Shown: positions 9,701 to 17,375 of the stretch, piece by piece | How positions within the stretch are numbered: position 1 is the first letter of the stretch | How the letters are laid out: every line of letters begins with the position of its first letter | Assembly (NCBI GenBank): GCA_036339585.1 | Contig: JAYZAS010000021.1 | Coordinates: 62,001-126,000 of the forward strand | Direction of reading: 5' to 3' | DNA length: 64,000 bases | From: Pseudomonadota bacterium | GTDB lineage: Bacteria > Pseudomonadota > Alphaproteobacteria > UBA8366 | Notes under the pieces: generated by a model | What the model saw: only the letters and a program-made list of their open reading frames with translations | Databases searched by the model: none | What the model was told of the DNA's origin: nothing | Program-made: the position numbers and the translations under genes

Positions 9701-10233
9701 AAAGTGAGAGCCCCTTCTTTTATAAGAAAGCTATCGAGTTGCAAATCAAACGGACGCGACTCCTCTTTGAGAGAACGATTGGTTTTTATATCTTTTTCCG
9801 GGAAAGCATTCTGTACCGGAGAACTATTTTTTATTACCTGTCTCCTTGGCACAAAATCCCAACTAGCGTTGCCGTCTTTGGTCACTTCAAGTGCGACAAC
9901 AGGCTTGTTGAGAGTTATAACCAATCGGAGGTGTCCCTTTAGCAAATCACCAAAAGCAATGCCCATACGCATATCTTCTGCCACGAGCATGTCTTTTTTG
10001 ACTGCCCCAGCAACGTTAGCAAACCTCACTCGGGTTATTTTCAATGCGAGTTCAGGAAACATAGTTACCACAATGTCTCCGTCGACGGTCAACCTACGCC
10101 CTGTGGCATTTTGCACCGCTGAAATAATAGTGGGCTTGTATGAACTCCAATTGATAAATTGGGGAACAATTGTCAAAGCAGCCGCGATAATTAGCAGTGC
10201 TGCCATGAAGGTGATAGTTAATTTCTTTACCAT
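6730..10233 (-). CDS. AsmA family protein
   Basis: Large envelope protein of the AsmA-like clan, whose members are thought to bridge the inner and outer membranes and influence lipid transport. The ATG at 10233, after an AGGA site, gives about 1167 residues opening MVKKLTITFMAALLII, one N-terminal membrane anchor. The AsmA N-terminal domain follows (LKITRVRFANVAG, LRLVITLNKPVVALEV). The long beta-rich middle contains low-complexity Ser/Lys and Arg/Lys linkers (about residues 380-400 and 800-850). The AsmA C-terminal domain contains LNGAGRIDGVLNITLSKGS and ILNGTVSTQNLQLLGRG. The Pro-rich tail ends PQDIFKGIFKP. An upstream in-frame start at 10281 lacks a clear ribosome site. No operon partner is seen. 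Confidence 0.88.
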   Translation of the reverse strand: MVKKLTITFMAALLIIAAALTIVPQFINWSSYKPTIISAVQNATGRRLTVDGDIVVTMFPELALKITRVRFANVAGAVKKDMLVAEDMRMGIAFGDLLKGHLRLVITLNKPVVALEVTKDGNASWDFVPRRQVIKNSSPVQNAFPEKDIKTNRSLKEESRPFDLQLDSFLIKEGALTFLDGQTGKMESVTNLNSEVSFASLKGPFFVKGEAELHKYPLIFDIVMRKEEFENAMAVAAKLHLSSLGSKVALDGVIDYSTGSPELKGTLSASAENFATTYASLTGITPKSLAKKFDVSGELRGGLAQIKLSAANLKLGSMQGEAETSLSWSDGLSGSLRFTAESLDFDELLAEMNYPVTKKPGSISSQSQEKGVEKNSNSESKSGPSGSKAVIPSNIDFTITAFADSIKYRSELLRQASAKIRFANGKLQIQQIGILLPGDSSAGMAGTVQLVKGKPFANIRIQVKSKRLRNLLSWAGIELHHIPPSRLRSFSLEMILFGSAPRLRVHAIKSRLDNTDIRGGLSLVIGPKIAFGARLAIDRLNLDSYLKDDVRPVKGQAPSNQNSNVYVAQTKTLSNQKKGTTQLEFAKILSEFNANIALTVKDLLFKKNKFTNVNAELSVIDGLVTAKRISVLDFAGASGAISGRLFGPRGTKESAIGFNVTVNDSKRLFKYFGGWPPAAVRRAGKFSAKGTFNGDFRVLKLNTIMKLGGAEAKLRGEFRNLLSDLGFDVRVGLSTLETGKLAKIFEPGYRVVSGRLGPSVLTFRAGGDKNQLLISDIKGNISKTSIAGTAALKLGHTTPRLKVNLSFGDLDFDRFQNRNRKGANTATKSPNRIQTPKRSYSRRKFTVGKNSIGVHPRWSRKQASFELLKNIEADFKVRIERFRLSQKQLNRLEARGNLSEGILNLKVLKARMGGGSFVGGAKFDVKTKIPKFSLSMSAENIPVNKLIPELEKVRINAGPFRLGGKISGKANIRNLNLLAQGSSTAEIISSLNGAGRIDGVLNITLSKGSQNVNNAAGIAAVLFGNKVKGLGTIGRVSKTTNRLIGYFGNAPNKFLGDLTILNGTVSTQNLQLLGRGAVLLTAGNAALSPWQIQSNSQVIETGRKGETFISAAVKGDLDRPKVKIGGRWLKAGKSSRTPAQPRKPGQPSASQGTPPKPQDIFKGIFKP

Positions 10234-10373
10234 TATTCCTAAGTGCAAAAACTGACCCACAAATAATACATTAAACTTCACACCTAAACATGAATTAAAA
10301 TGCTACAACTAGAATTACTGCGCAATTGTGGGGAGCATTTAACCCTTGCAGAAACATAGCGAGGGACTTGATG

Positions 10374-11168
10374 TTATTCCCCCGTAAAAACTGGTTTCCT
10401 TTTCTCCATAAAGGCTGTGCGACCCTCTCTGTAGTCCTTGCTGTTAAAACAAGTTTTACCAATCTCTTCAATGGCAACAAGGTTTCGGTCTGCCGGATTT
10501 TTAAGAATTTCATCAACTGTAAGTTTGCTAGCTTGCATAGAGAGGGGTGCATTTTCAAGTATGGCTTGGGTGTATTCGGCTACCTTTTCCTCCAGACCAG
10601 CCAATGTTGTAACCTGATTCACAAGCCCAATACGAAGTGCCTCGGGCGCCTTTATGCGACGCGCGGTAATTAAAATATCTTTCGCAATAGATGGGCCAAC
10701 AAGGCTACAGAGCCGATGAATTGCATCGAATGAGTAAGCAATACTCAATCGAGCTGCTGGAATACCAAGCTGTGAGTCCTCGGAACAAATACGAAAGTCT
10801 GTCGACAAAGCAACCTCCATACCTCCGCCAAGACAGTACCCCTGAATCATTGAAATGGATGGCTTGGGAAAGTTTTTCAAAGCCTTTTTCCCCTCCGAGG
10901 ATATGCGTGCGTATTCAGCAGCAGCATTTGCATCTGACCTTGCCTTTTCGAACTCTGATATATCCGCTCCAGCGACGAAACTCTTATCGCCTGCCCCGGA
11001 AACCACTAGGCATTTAACGTCAGGATCTTTTGAGAAATCATCCAGAGCAACTTTCGCTGCTTGCCACATCTCGAGTGACGTTGCATTTCTCTTTTCAGGA
11101 TTATTGAAGATAAGGTGACCTACACCGTTTCTTTTTTCTCCGATCATTTTATCGGTTTTTAAACCCAT
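10374..11168 (-). CDS. Enoyl-CoA hydratase/isomerase (crotonase) family protein with altered active site
   Basis: A 264-residue crotonase-fold protein acting on an acyl-CoA. The first oxyanion-hole segment AGADISEFEKA and the second, MIQGYCLGGGMEVAL, are clear. In classical hydratases the next block reads QPEIKLG with the first catalytic glutamate. Here the block is GIPAARLS, so that glutamate is replaced by alanine, and the second acidic position falls in SIAKDIL. Water addition as in FadB or Ech is therefore doubtful. A decarboxylase, isomerase or other crotonase reaction is as likely. It follows the CoA-transferase gene in the same direction after a 47-nt gap, suggesting a shared CoA-ester pathway. 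The ATG follows GGAG. Confidence 0.85.
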   Translation of the reverse strand: MGLKTDKMIGEKRNGVGHLIFNNPEKRNATSLEMWQAAKVALDDFSKDPDVKCLVVSGAGDKSFVAGADISEFEKARSDANAAAEYARISSEGKKALKNFPKPSISMIQGYCLGGGMEVALSTDFRICSEDSQLGIPAARLSIAYSFDAIHRLCSLVGPSIAKDILITARRIKAPEALRIGLVNQVTTLAGLEEKVAEYTQAILENAPLSMQASKLTVDEILKNPADRNLVAIEEIGKTCFNSKDYREGRTAFMEKRKPVFTGE

Positions 11169-11215
11169 ATCAGTCTCCGATTAATTTTGTTTGAGAGAAG
11201 CCTTGATAAGACAAA

Positions 11216-12412
11216 TCATACAATATTGCGTTCATGAAAATCTTTGATTTTGTCATCGCCAAACCCCAATTCTTTTAAAACCTCGTCAGTATGTTGGCCT
11301 AAGTCGGGCGTCGGCTTTCGAACGTGATTCTCGACGTTAGTCCTACTCATGACAATTGGAGTACGAACAACCGGAAAATCGCCAGCTGACCCACCCTCCA
11401 TCGACCATGCCATTCCTAGATGCTTGACCTGTGGATCTTCGAATACGTCACCCATGTTGTATATGGGGCCACAGGGAACGCCAATGTCTTGCATCATATC
11501 TACCCAGTGCTCCGATGTCTGTTTCCGTGTTTCTCCCTCTATTTCTACTCTCAGTGCATCCCGATTATCGGATCTCTCCTGAAAACCATTAAACCGCGGG
11601 TCCTCTATCAGATCCTCGCGCTTGATAGCCTTGCAAAAGCGCTCGTATAGGACACCGCCAGATGCTGCAATGTTAATGTGCCCATCTTTGGTCTCAAACA
11701 CACCTGTGGGTACTGACGTGGGATGGTCGTTCCCCATTTGTCTCGGAATATCACCATCTTTTAAGACACGCGCTGCCTGAAAATCCATCATCGCGATAAT
11801 TGCCTGCAAAAGCGACGTCTGTACCCATTGACCCTTACCCGAACGTTCACGCTCAAACAAAGCAGAAGCTAATCCAAACCCGAGGAACATTCCCGATGTC
11901 AGATCGCAAATAGGAATGCCTACCCTCACGGGTCCCTGTCCAGGAATACCGGTGACTGACATTAATCCACCCATGCCTTGTAAAATCTGATCCACACCAG
12001 GACGATTGTCGTAAGGGCCATCTTGCCCAAACCCAGACAATGAGCCATACACAATTTGTGGGTTTATTTTTGCACAGCTTTCATAATCAACTTTGAGGCG
12101 ATGTTTGGTTTGTGACCGAAAGTTTTCAACAACAACGTCAGAGACCTTCACCAAATCATAAAACAAGTCGAGTCCATCGGGGTTCTTGAGATCAATGGTC
12201 ATACTCCGCTTGTTACGGTGCAGGTTTTGTAGGTCAAATCCGTTTCGAGCACCCAAAATGCTGCCCTTGTCTTTGCTGATTGATTCGGGTTGTTCGATTT
12301 TTATAGTGTCAGCACCCCAATCAGATAATAAACGTACGGCAGTGGGGCCAGCGCGATGAGCAGTCAGGTCCAGAACCTTTACACCAGCGAACGGTAAACT
12401 GTATTCAGACAT
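11216..12412 (-). CDS. CaiB/BaiF family (class III) CoA-transferase
   Basis: Moves CoA between acyl-CoA and a free carboxylic acid through an enzyme aspartyl anhydride. The 398-residue length is usual for the family. Family motifs include VLDLTAHRAGPTAVRLLSDWGADTIK at the N-terminus (split here by function: nucleotide-like fold and CoA contact), HRNKRSMTIDLKNPDG, and PICDLTSGMFLG, which carries the likely catalytic aspartate (about residue 170). The ATG follows AGGAGA. It leads a two-gene unit with the crotonase-like gene and diverges from the amidase gene. The substrate cannot be read from sequence. Confidence 0.9.
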   Translation of the reverse strand: MSEYSLPFAGVKVLDLTAHRAGPTAVRLLSDWGADTIKIEQPESISKDKGSILGARNGFDLQNLHRNKRSMTIDLKNPDGLDLFYDLVKVSDVVVENFRSQTKHRLKVDYESCAKINPQIVYGSLSGFGQDGPYDNRPGVDQILQGMGGLMSVTGIPGQGPVRVGIPICDLTSGMFLGFGLASALFERERSGKGQWVQTSLLQAIIAMMDFQAARVLKDGDIPRQMGNDHPTSVPTGVFETKDGHINIAASGGVLYERFCKAIKREDLIEDPRFNGFQERSDNRDALRVEIEGETRKQTSEHWVDMMQDIGVPCGPIYNMGDVFEDPQVKHLGMAWSMEGGSAGDFPVVRTPIVMSRTNVENHVRKPTPDLGQHTDEVLKELGFGDDKIKDFHERNIV

Positions 12413-12534
12413 TACATTCTCCTATTAAGTCATCAAAACTGAAACTATAGTTTTAAACAGACATTTTTCTCTTTTGTCGCCGGTTATAACAAGAAAACTT
12501 TCATTTGAAAGCAACTCAAGGAGTTACCCCATTT

Positions 12535-13908
12535 ATGGAGAGAGCCAAAGCACCAAAATACAATCCGCAAAAACCAATGTTACTTCAATTTCATAATGCA
12601 ATCCCAGACTTCCTTGATTGCGTTGATACACCGCGCGACTATCTTGAGAGATGTCTTAATGTGATTGAAAAAAAGGAACCGAACGTTGCCGCTTGGGTTT
12701 GTTTAGCTATAGAAAATGCGCGCGCGGCAGCCGATGCCGCCACTGAAAGATATAAAATGGGCCGACCACGCTCTTTACTTGATGGATGCCCCATGGCGAT
12801 TAAAGATATTATTGAGACCATCGACATGCCCACACAAATGAACAGCGGCATTTACGAAGGTTGGCAATCCAAAAGTGATGCTGCGGCCGTGTATGCTTTG
12901 AGGCAGAGCGGGGCTGTCATACTAGGTAAGACTGTAACAACCGAGTTCGCAACTGGTGCGGCTGGCCCTACCAAAAATCCGTTCGACTATGCTCGAACAC
13001 CCGGAGGATCATCGAGTGGAACAGCAGCAGCAGTGGGATGTGGAATGGTGCCCGCTGGGTTAGGCACGCAAACCGCCGGTTCTGTAGTGCGCCCTGCTGC
13101 CTACTGTGGGGCTTTTGGCTTCAAGCCGACGCATGCCTCACTCAATATGGGTGGTATTCACCCCATCTCTAATAGCCATGATACACTTGGAACAATAGCC
13201 GGAAGCATTGAAGATTGCTGGCGTGTTGCTCATAAAATTGCCGAAACTGTTGGCGGAACTGCACCCCATTCCGGAATAAGTGGACCGGAAAAACTTGGGG
13301 CCGGTATAAAGCCATCACGTCTTATACGACTGTATACCGATGGTTGGGCCGAGGTTGAAGAAACGACCCGCAGTGGCTTTGAGAGTCTTCTTATTAAGCT
13401 TGAGGATTCGAATGTAGAGATTATTGATAACCGAAAAGATTCACACGTAGCAGAACTCGAAAGGCTCCTTAAAGGCGTCGGCCCGGTTGCGCGCACCATC
13501 ACTCAGTATGAGCGTCGATGGCCCTTCGAACATTATTATGAACAGTGGAAGGATAAACTGAGCCAAGAACTTCGAGAGAGTATTAAAAATTCAAAAAATA
13601 TAACACACCTAGAATATTGCAAAGCTATTGATCAGCGTAAAAAAATTCGTCAAAAAATTACTTGCCTACGGAAAAAATGTGATGGGTTCATAACGCTCAC
13701 AGCTGCCGGCCCTGCACCTCTTGGTCTAAAAAATACCGGCAATCGTTCATTTCAAATTGCGTGGACCCTCACTGCAGCGCCATGTTTTACGCTTCCTTTG
13801 CTAGACCTCGACGGGTTACCAATGGGCATTCAGTTGATGGGTTTCCCTAACAATGACAAAGCTCTTGCACTTCACGCGAAATGGGTCGCCCAAGCGTCGC
13901 TCACTTAG
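12535..13908 (+). CDS. Amidase signature family amidase
   Basis: Ser-cisSer-Lys hydrolase of amides, related to AtzF, GatA and indoleacetamide hydrolases. The catalytic lysine is in CPMAIKDIIE. The glycine/serine-rich signature GGSSSGTAAAVGCGMVPAG holds the cis-serine, and TQTAGSVVRPA holds the nucleophile. The preferred ATG at 12535 follows AAGGAG at an 11-nt spacing and gives 457 residues. A TTG at 12505 is in frame but lacks a ribosome site. GatB and GatC are not nearby, which favours a catabolic amidase over the tRNA amidotransferase subunit. It converges on the FAD oxidase gene with a 4-nt overlap of the ends. Confidence 0.9.
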   Translation: MERAKAPKYNPQKPMLLQFHNAIPDFLDCVDTPRDYLERCLNVIEKKEPNVAAWVCLAIENARAAADAATERYKMGRPRSLLDGCPMAIKDIIETIDMPTQMNSGIYEGWQSKSDAAAVYALRQSGAVILGKTVTTEFATGAAGPTKNPFDYARTPGGSSSGTAAAVGCGMVPAGLGTQTAGSVVRPAAYCGAFGFKPTHASLNMGGIHPISNSHDTLGTIAGSIEDCWRVAHKIAETVGGTAPHSGISGPEKLGAGIKPSRLIRLYTDGWAEVEETTRSGFESLLIKLEDSNVEIIDNRKDSHVAELERLLKGVGPVARTITQYERRWPFEHYYEQWKDKLSQELRESIKNSKNITHLEYCKAIDQRKKIRQKITCLRKKCDGFITLTAAGPAPLGLKNTGNRSFQIAWTLTAAPCFTLPLLDLDGLPMGIQLMGFPNNDKALALHAKWVAQASLT

Positions 13909-15299
13909 GAGTCGATCATCTTTCCTGGGTTCATAATATTGTTGGGATCAAGAGCATGCTTCAAAGTTCGCATGATCGTTAAGCTCTCACCGTGTTCATC
14001 AAGCAAATAGGGCATTTTGCCCAAGCCAACTCCGTGTTCACCTGAACAAGTACCACCCATAGCAAGTGTCCGACGGATTAACCGTTTATTGATTGCATGA
14101 GCCCGAGCAATTTCGTCTTCATCGTTTGGATCGTATAAGATAATAAGGTGAAAGTTTCCATCACCCGCATGGCTGACGATCGGGACAGTGAGTTTATACT
14201 TTTTAATGTCCGCGCGAGTTTCAATCATACAATCTGCAAGACGTGAAATTGGCACGCATGCATCGGTGGTAAGCGCCTTTTTCCCTGGCTGTAATGCTAG
14301 GCCGGCATAATATGCATCATGCCGTGCTTGCCATAATTGATTACGTTCTTCAGATTTTATTGCCCATTGAAAGGCTTTGCCCCCTAGGTCTCTAGAAATC
14401 GTGCCAACCATTTCAGCTTGTTCTACCACCGATTTTTCAGTGCCATGAAACTCAAAGAATAAAGTTGGACTGGCAGAGAATCCTTTTAACCTAGAATATT
14501 GAATGCAAGCATCCATTTGGACCTCATCTAAGAGCTCAATACGTGCTACTGGAATACAATTTTGAATAGTGGAAATAACCGTATTTAAAGCTGCCTCGAG
14601 ATTTGGATATTGACAGACTGCAACTGAAGTGTTCTGAGGTATTCCAAATAGACGAAGTTGAACTTCAGTGATCACGCCAAGAGTACCTTCCGAGCCGACG
14701 TAAAGCCGGGTTAGGTCATAACCGGCGGCAGATTTTTTTGTTCTCCCCCCTGTCTTGATTATCCGCCCGTCAGGCAACACAACTGTAAGGCCGAGCACAT
14801 TCTCTCGCATAGTTCCATATCGAACAGCATTGGTGCCGCTTGCTCGAGTTGCACTCATACCTCCAATTGAGGCATCGGCGCCAGGATCAATCGGGAAAAA
14901 AAGCCCGGTATCACGGAGGTGCGTATTCAATTGCTTACGAGTGACTCCCGCCTGAACACGGCAGTCTGAGTCCTCCACATTTACAACAAGTATCTTATTC
15001 ATAGGGGTCAAAGCAATAGAGACGCCGCCTCTAACTGCTTGAACGTGCCCCTCTAATGACGTGCCTGTTCCATAAGGTATGATAGGAACATTGTTCTCGG
15101 CACAGAGCCTCACAATTTCAGATACCTCTTCCGTACTGTTAGCAAAACAGACTGCGTCTGGTGGCTGGGTTGTATGGTGTCCCTCACTCTTACCGTGGTG
15201 CTCAAGGACAGCGGGAGCTGTTGTCAAACGTTTGCCCAGGAGCGCACGCAGCGCATCTTCTAAAACAGGCTGAAAGCTAGCTTTACTTGGTATTACCAT
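13905..15299 (-). CDS. FAD-linked oxidase, D-lactate/glycolate dehydrogenase (GlcD/DLD) family
   Basis: Flavoenzyme that oxidises a 2-hydroxy acid, likely D-lactate or a relative, and passes electrons to the respiratory chain. From the ATG at 15299 it has 464 residues. The PCMH-type FAD domain is shown by PIIPYGTGTSLEGH, GADASIGGMSATRASGTNA and YVGSEGTLGVI. The C-terminal FAD-oxidase domain is shown by VSHAGDGNFHLIILYDP and CSGEHGVGLGK, both metal/substrate-site motifs. A TTG at 15356 would extend it by 19 residues into the divergent gene, so 15299 is preferred. Neither glcE nor glcF is adjacent, which argues for a single-subunit DLD type. Confidence 0.88.
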   Translation of the reverse strand: MVIPSKASFQPVLEDALRALLGKRLTTAPAVLEHHGKSEGHHTTQPPDAVCFANSTEEVSEIVRLCAENNVPIIPYGTGTSLEGHVQAVRGGVSIALTPMNKILVVNVEDSDCRVQAGVTRKQLNTHLRDTGLFFPIDPGADASIGGMSATRASGTNAVRYGTMRENVLGLTVVLPDGRIIKTGGRTKKSAAGYDLTRLYVGSEGTLGVITEVQLRLFGIPQNTSVAVCQYPNLEAALNTVISTIQNCIPVARIELLDEVQMDACIQYSRLKGFSASPTLFFEFHGTEKSVVEQAEMVGTISRDLGGKAFQWAIKSEERNQLWQARHDAYYAGLALQPGKKALTTDACVPISRLADCMIETRADIKKYKLTVPIVSHAGDGNFHLIILYDPNDEDEIARAHAINKRLIRRTLAMGGTCSGEHGVGLGKMPYLLDEHGESLTIMRTLKHALDPNNIMNPGKMIDS

Positions 15300-15358
15300 A
15301 GCACCTAAATTATCCTGTGCGACTTGACAGGGCAATGCGTTTGAACGAAAAGGCAACG

Positions 15359-16543
15359 ATGAACAAAAAAAGGAAGAGCATTACGAAGAATCTACGGATG
15401 GGAAGACTCCATGCTGAAGCTGGTCGTTTAGATAGTGCAGAAGCGTCGTTCTCTGAAGCGGCAACCGAGGATCCAACATGCTCAGAAGCCCATTTCAACC
15501 TTGCTGTTTTATTTTTAGAAAAAGGGAGAGCTGATCACGCAATCGAAAAATTCCTCAAAGTTATCACACTATCACCTGATATAGTTTCAGTTCATAAAGA
15601 ATTCGGTGAGACAATCATTGATTATGAAGTGCCTTATTTCGACTCTAAAACCGAATTTAAAAATATGAGTGCCCTTAATTCTGCCATGGCGTCATACCGT
15701 GAGGCAATCGACGCGATCCCGATCTTGCGTGAATGCCACCGAAATATTGGCGAAATTTTAATGACAAAGGGGCAATATTCCGAAGCCGACACAGCATTCG
15801 CGGAAGCCACCAAAATACCCGGCGATCTTCAGGAGGTATTCCACAATGTCGGTGCAACGATTCATTGCCCGGGAAATTTAGATAATGCCATTTCGATGCA
15901 TCGGTCTGTAATGTCCGGCGCGCCTGATTACGAAGGAGATGAAATATCGGAACAATCATATTTAGAAACAGATCTAACGTTTACTGACAATGAAATATTA
16001 TTACCGGACGGGTTTGAAGTAATGATGGAATGGGAGCGCCCTATAATGGAACGCTCAGCAGAAATTATCACTATAAACAGCGGTGATGTTCTGAATGTAG
16101 GTCATGGAATGGCGATTATTGATACAGCAATTCAAACCCACGACGTATCCACGCACTCAATAATTGAAGCGCACCCTCAAGTGGTTCGTAGGGCAAGAGC
16201 TTGGGCCCGAGATAAAAATGGAATCAATATCATAGCAAAACGTTGGCAAGATGCTATTGGCGATATAGGCCCTTTTGATGGTATATATTTCGACACCTTA
16301 ATGCCTCCAATGGTACCATTTCTCCTTGAATCCCCTAATCTTCTTAAAAAGGGTGGAGTTCTTACGTTTTTCCAAATGATGGTGCAGTTTGAAAACATGG
16401 AGGCAATGGCTACCACAGGATTGAACTTCGTGCTCGAACGACTGTCCTTTGAAGCGGTAGAAAAAAATCGGTACTACCGGCTACTAGAGAAGGATAGCTC
16501 AGGGCACTACTCAGCTCCGTTATTTATATACCGCAAGATTTAA
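15359..16543 (+). CDS. TPR protein fused to an RMT2/GAMT-like SAM-dependent methyltransferase
   Basis: The N-terminal half (about residues 15-180) holds TPR helices (MGRLHAEAGRLDSAEASFSE, EAHFNLAVLFLEKGRADHA, ECHRNIGEILMTKGQYSEA). The C-terminal half (about 205-394) is a class I methyltransferase resembling RMT2 (protein arginine N5-methyltransferase) and guanidinoacetate methyltransferase: MMEWERPIME, VLNVGHGMAIID (motif I), HSIIEAHPQV, RWQDAIGDI and FDGIYFDT. The TPR part may choose a protein or peptide substrate; this is inference. Of three in-frame starts (GTG 15317, ATG 15335, ATG 15359), the last has AAAGG at a 5-nt spacing. It diverges from the FAD oxidase and has no co-directional partner. 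The substrate is unknown. Confidence 0.75.
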   Translation: MNKKRKSITKNLRMGRLHAEAGRLDSAEASFSEAATEDPTCSEAHFNLAVLFLEKGRADHAIEKFLKVITLSPDIVSVHKEFGETIIDYEVPYFDSKTEFKNMSALNSAMASYREAIDAIPILRECHRNIGEILMTKGQYSEADTAFAEATKIPGDLQEVFHNVGATIHCPGNLDNAISMHRSVMSGAPDYEGDEISEQSYLETDLTFTDNEILLPDGFEVMMEWERPIMERSAEIITINSGDVLNVGHGMAIIDTAIQTHDVSTHSIIEAHPQVVRRARAWARDKNGINIIAKRWQDAIGDIGPFDGIYFDTLMPPMVPFLLESPNLLKKGGVLTFFQMMVQFENMEAMATTGLNFVLERLSFEAVEKNRYYRLLEKDSSGHYSAPLFIYRKI

Positions 16544-16643
16544 TATTAATGATCAATTACAATAATATAAAACCAATTCCACGCGAACTTTCGAGGCTTG
16601 GAAAACGGCTATGCACGTGCATTATTCATAGCAGCTTTCACCC

Positions 16644-17303
16644 TCATTTGAGCTGGTATTCCACAATGGACCCGTCTTTTGCCTCAAATTTGAGGTACAC
16701 CAACGACATATTATCCGAGCTATCAAACCAAAGATCGCGCTCAACGCCCCCTGTCATCCTATAATGCTTTGTGGGCCGAGGCTCGCCTTTTACCTCCAAG
16801 ATTTGATCGCCAATATATTCAACCTCTATGGGCAGAATCCCGCCACGAAGGGTGCTGAATAGGGTCTCAGAATTTAACATCGCCGCACTCCAGAAACTGG
16901 CGGGTAGCGTTGTTCCGGGTAATTTTTCTCGCCCTTGAAGACTTTCAATTATAAGCCCGTCATCTGACACCTGAACAGAGAGAACTAATCTCTCACCATC
17001 ATCATTTGTTGTGGCTTCCATAGATATCAAACGCCCATCTTGCCATATCTCCGTCGCTACGTGGCTATGGGTATAAATCGGTATAGAGAACAGACGATAA
17101 TTTATTTCTGCACTTACCCCTACTTTGAGACGTTGCTGATTTGTAATAAACTTAAATCTATGGTGACCTAGGACTTTGCCATTTCGAACTACTTCGAAAT
17201 TAGAACTTCCCGATTTTGGAACACTCAGAAACGTTGTGTCAGCGAGCGATGCAGAATGCCAAAACAGAATCAAAATTAATAAGGTGAGAAAACGAGAAAA
17301 CAT
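16644..17303 (-). CDS. Exported DUF6134-like protein
   Basis: About 219 residues with a clear signal peptide (MFSRFLTLLILILFWHSASL, cleavage near ADTTF). The mature part is beta-rich (FEVVRNGKVLGHHRFKF, IYTHSHVATEIWQDGRLISM, YLKFEAKDGSIVEYQL). This pattern resembles the DUF6134/DUF3108 group of periplasmic proteins found in alphaproteobacteria, whose function is not known. The ATG at 17303 is preferred over a TTG two codons upstream. It lies 66 nt after the oxoprolinase gene in the same direction and converges on the TPR-methyltransferase gene. Confidence 0.6.
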   Translation of the reverse strand: MFSRFLTLLILILFWHSASLADTTFLSVPKSGSSNFEVVRNGKVLGHHRFKFITNQQRLKVGVSAEINYRLFSIPIYTHSHVATEIWQDGRLISMEATTNDDGERLVLSVQVSDDGLIIESLQGREKLPGTTLPASFWSAAMLNSETLFSTLRGGILPIEVEYIGDQILEVKGEPRPTKHYRMTGGVERDLWFDSSDNMSLVYLKFEAKDGSIVEYQLK

Positions 17304-17375
17304 GATCAATTTTTTTTGTTCACACGCAAATCGTTAATGCGAAGGATACGACTTTGATAATTGAGGAGATGGAGA

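Noticed and set aside
9494-10255. A 253-codon + strand frame opposite the AsmA gene.
   Set aside because: It is antisense to clear AsmA domain sequence and has no ribosome site or family.
12443-12454. Palindrome AAACTATAGTTT between the CoA-transferase and amidase genes; AAACTATAGTT also occurs at 4674-4684 before ssrA.
   Set aside because: The shared part is mostly a -10-like TATAGT; two A+T-rich copies are weak evidence for a regulator site.
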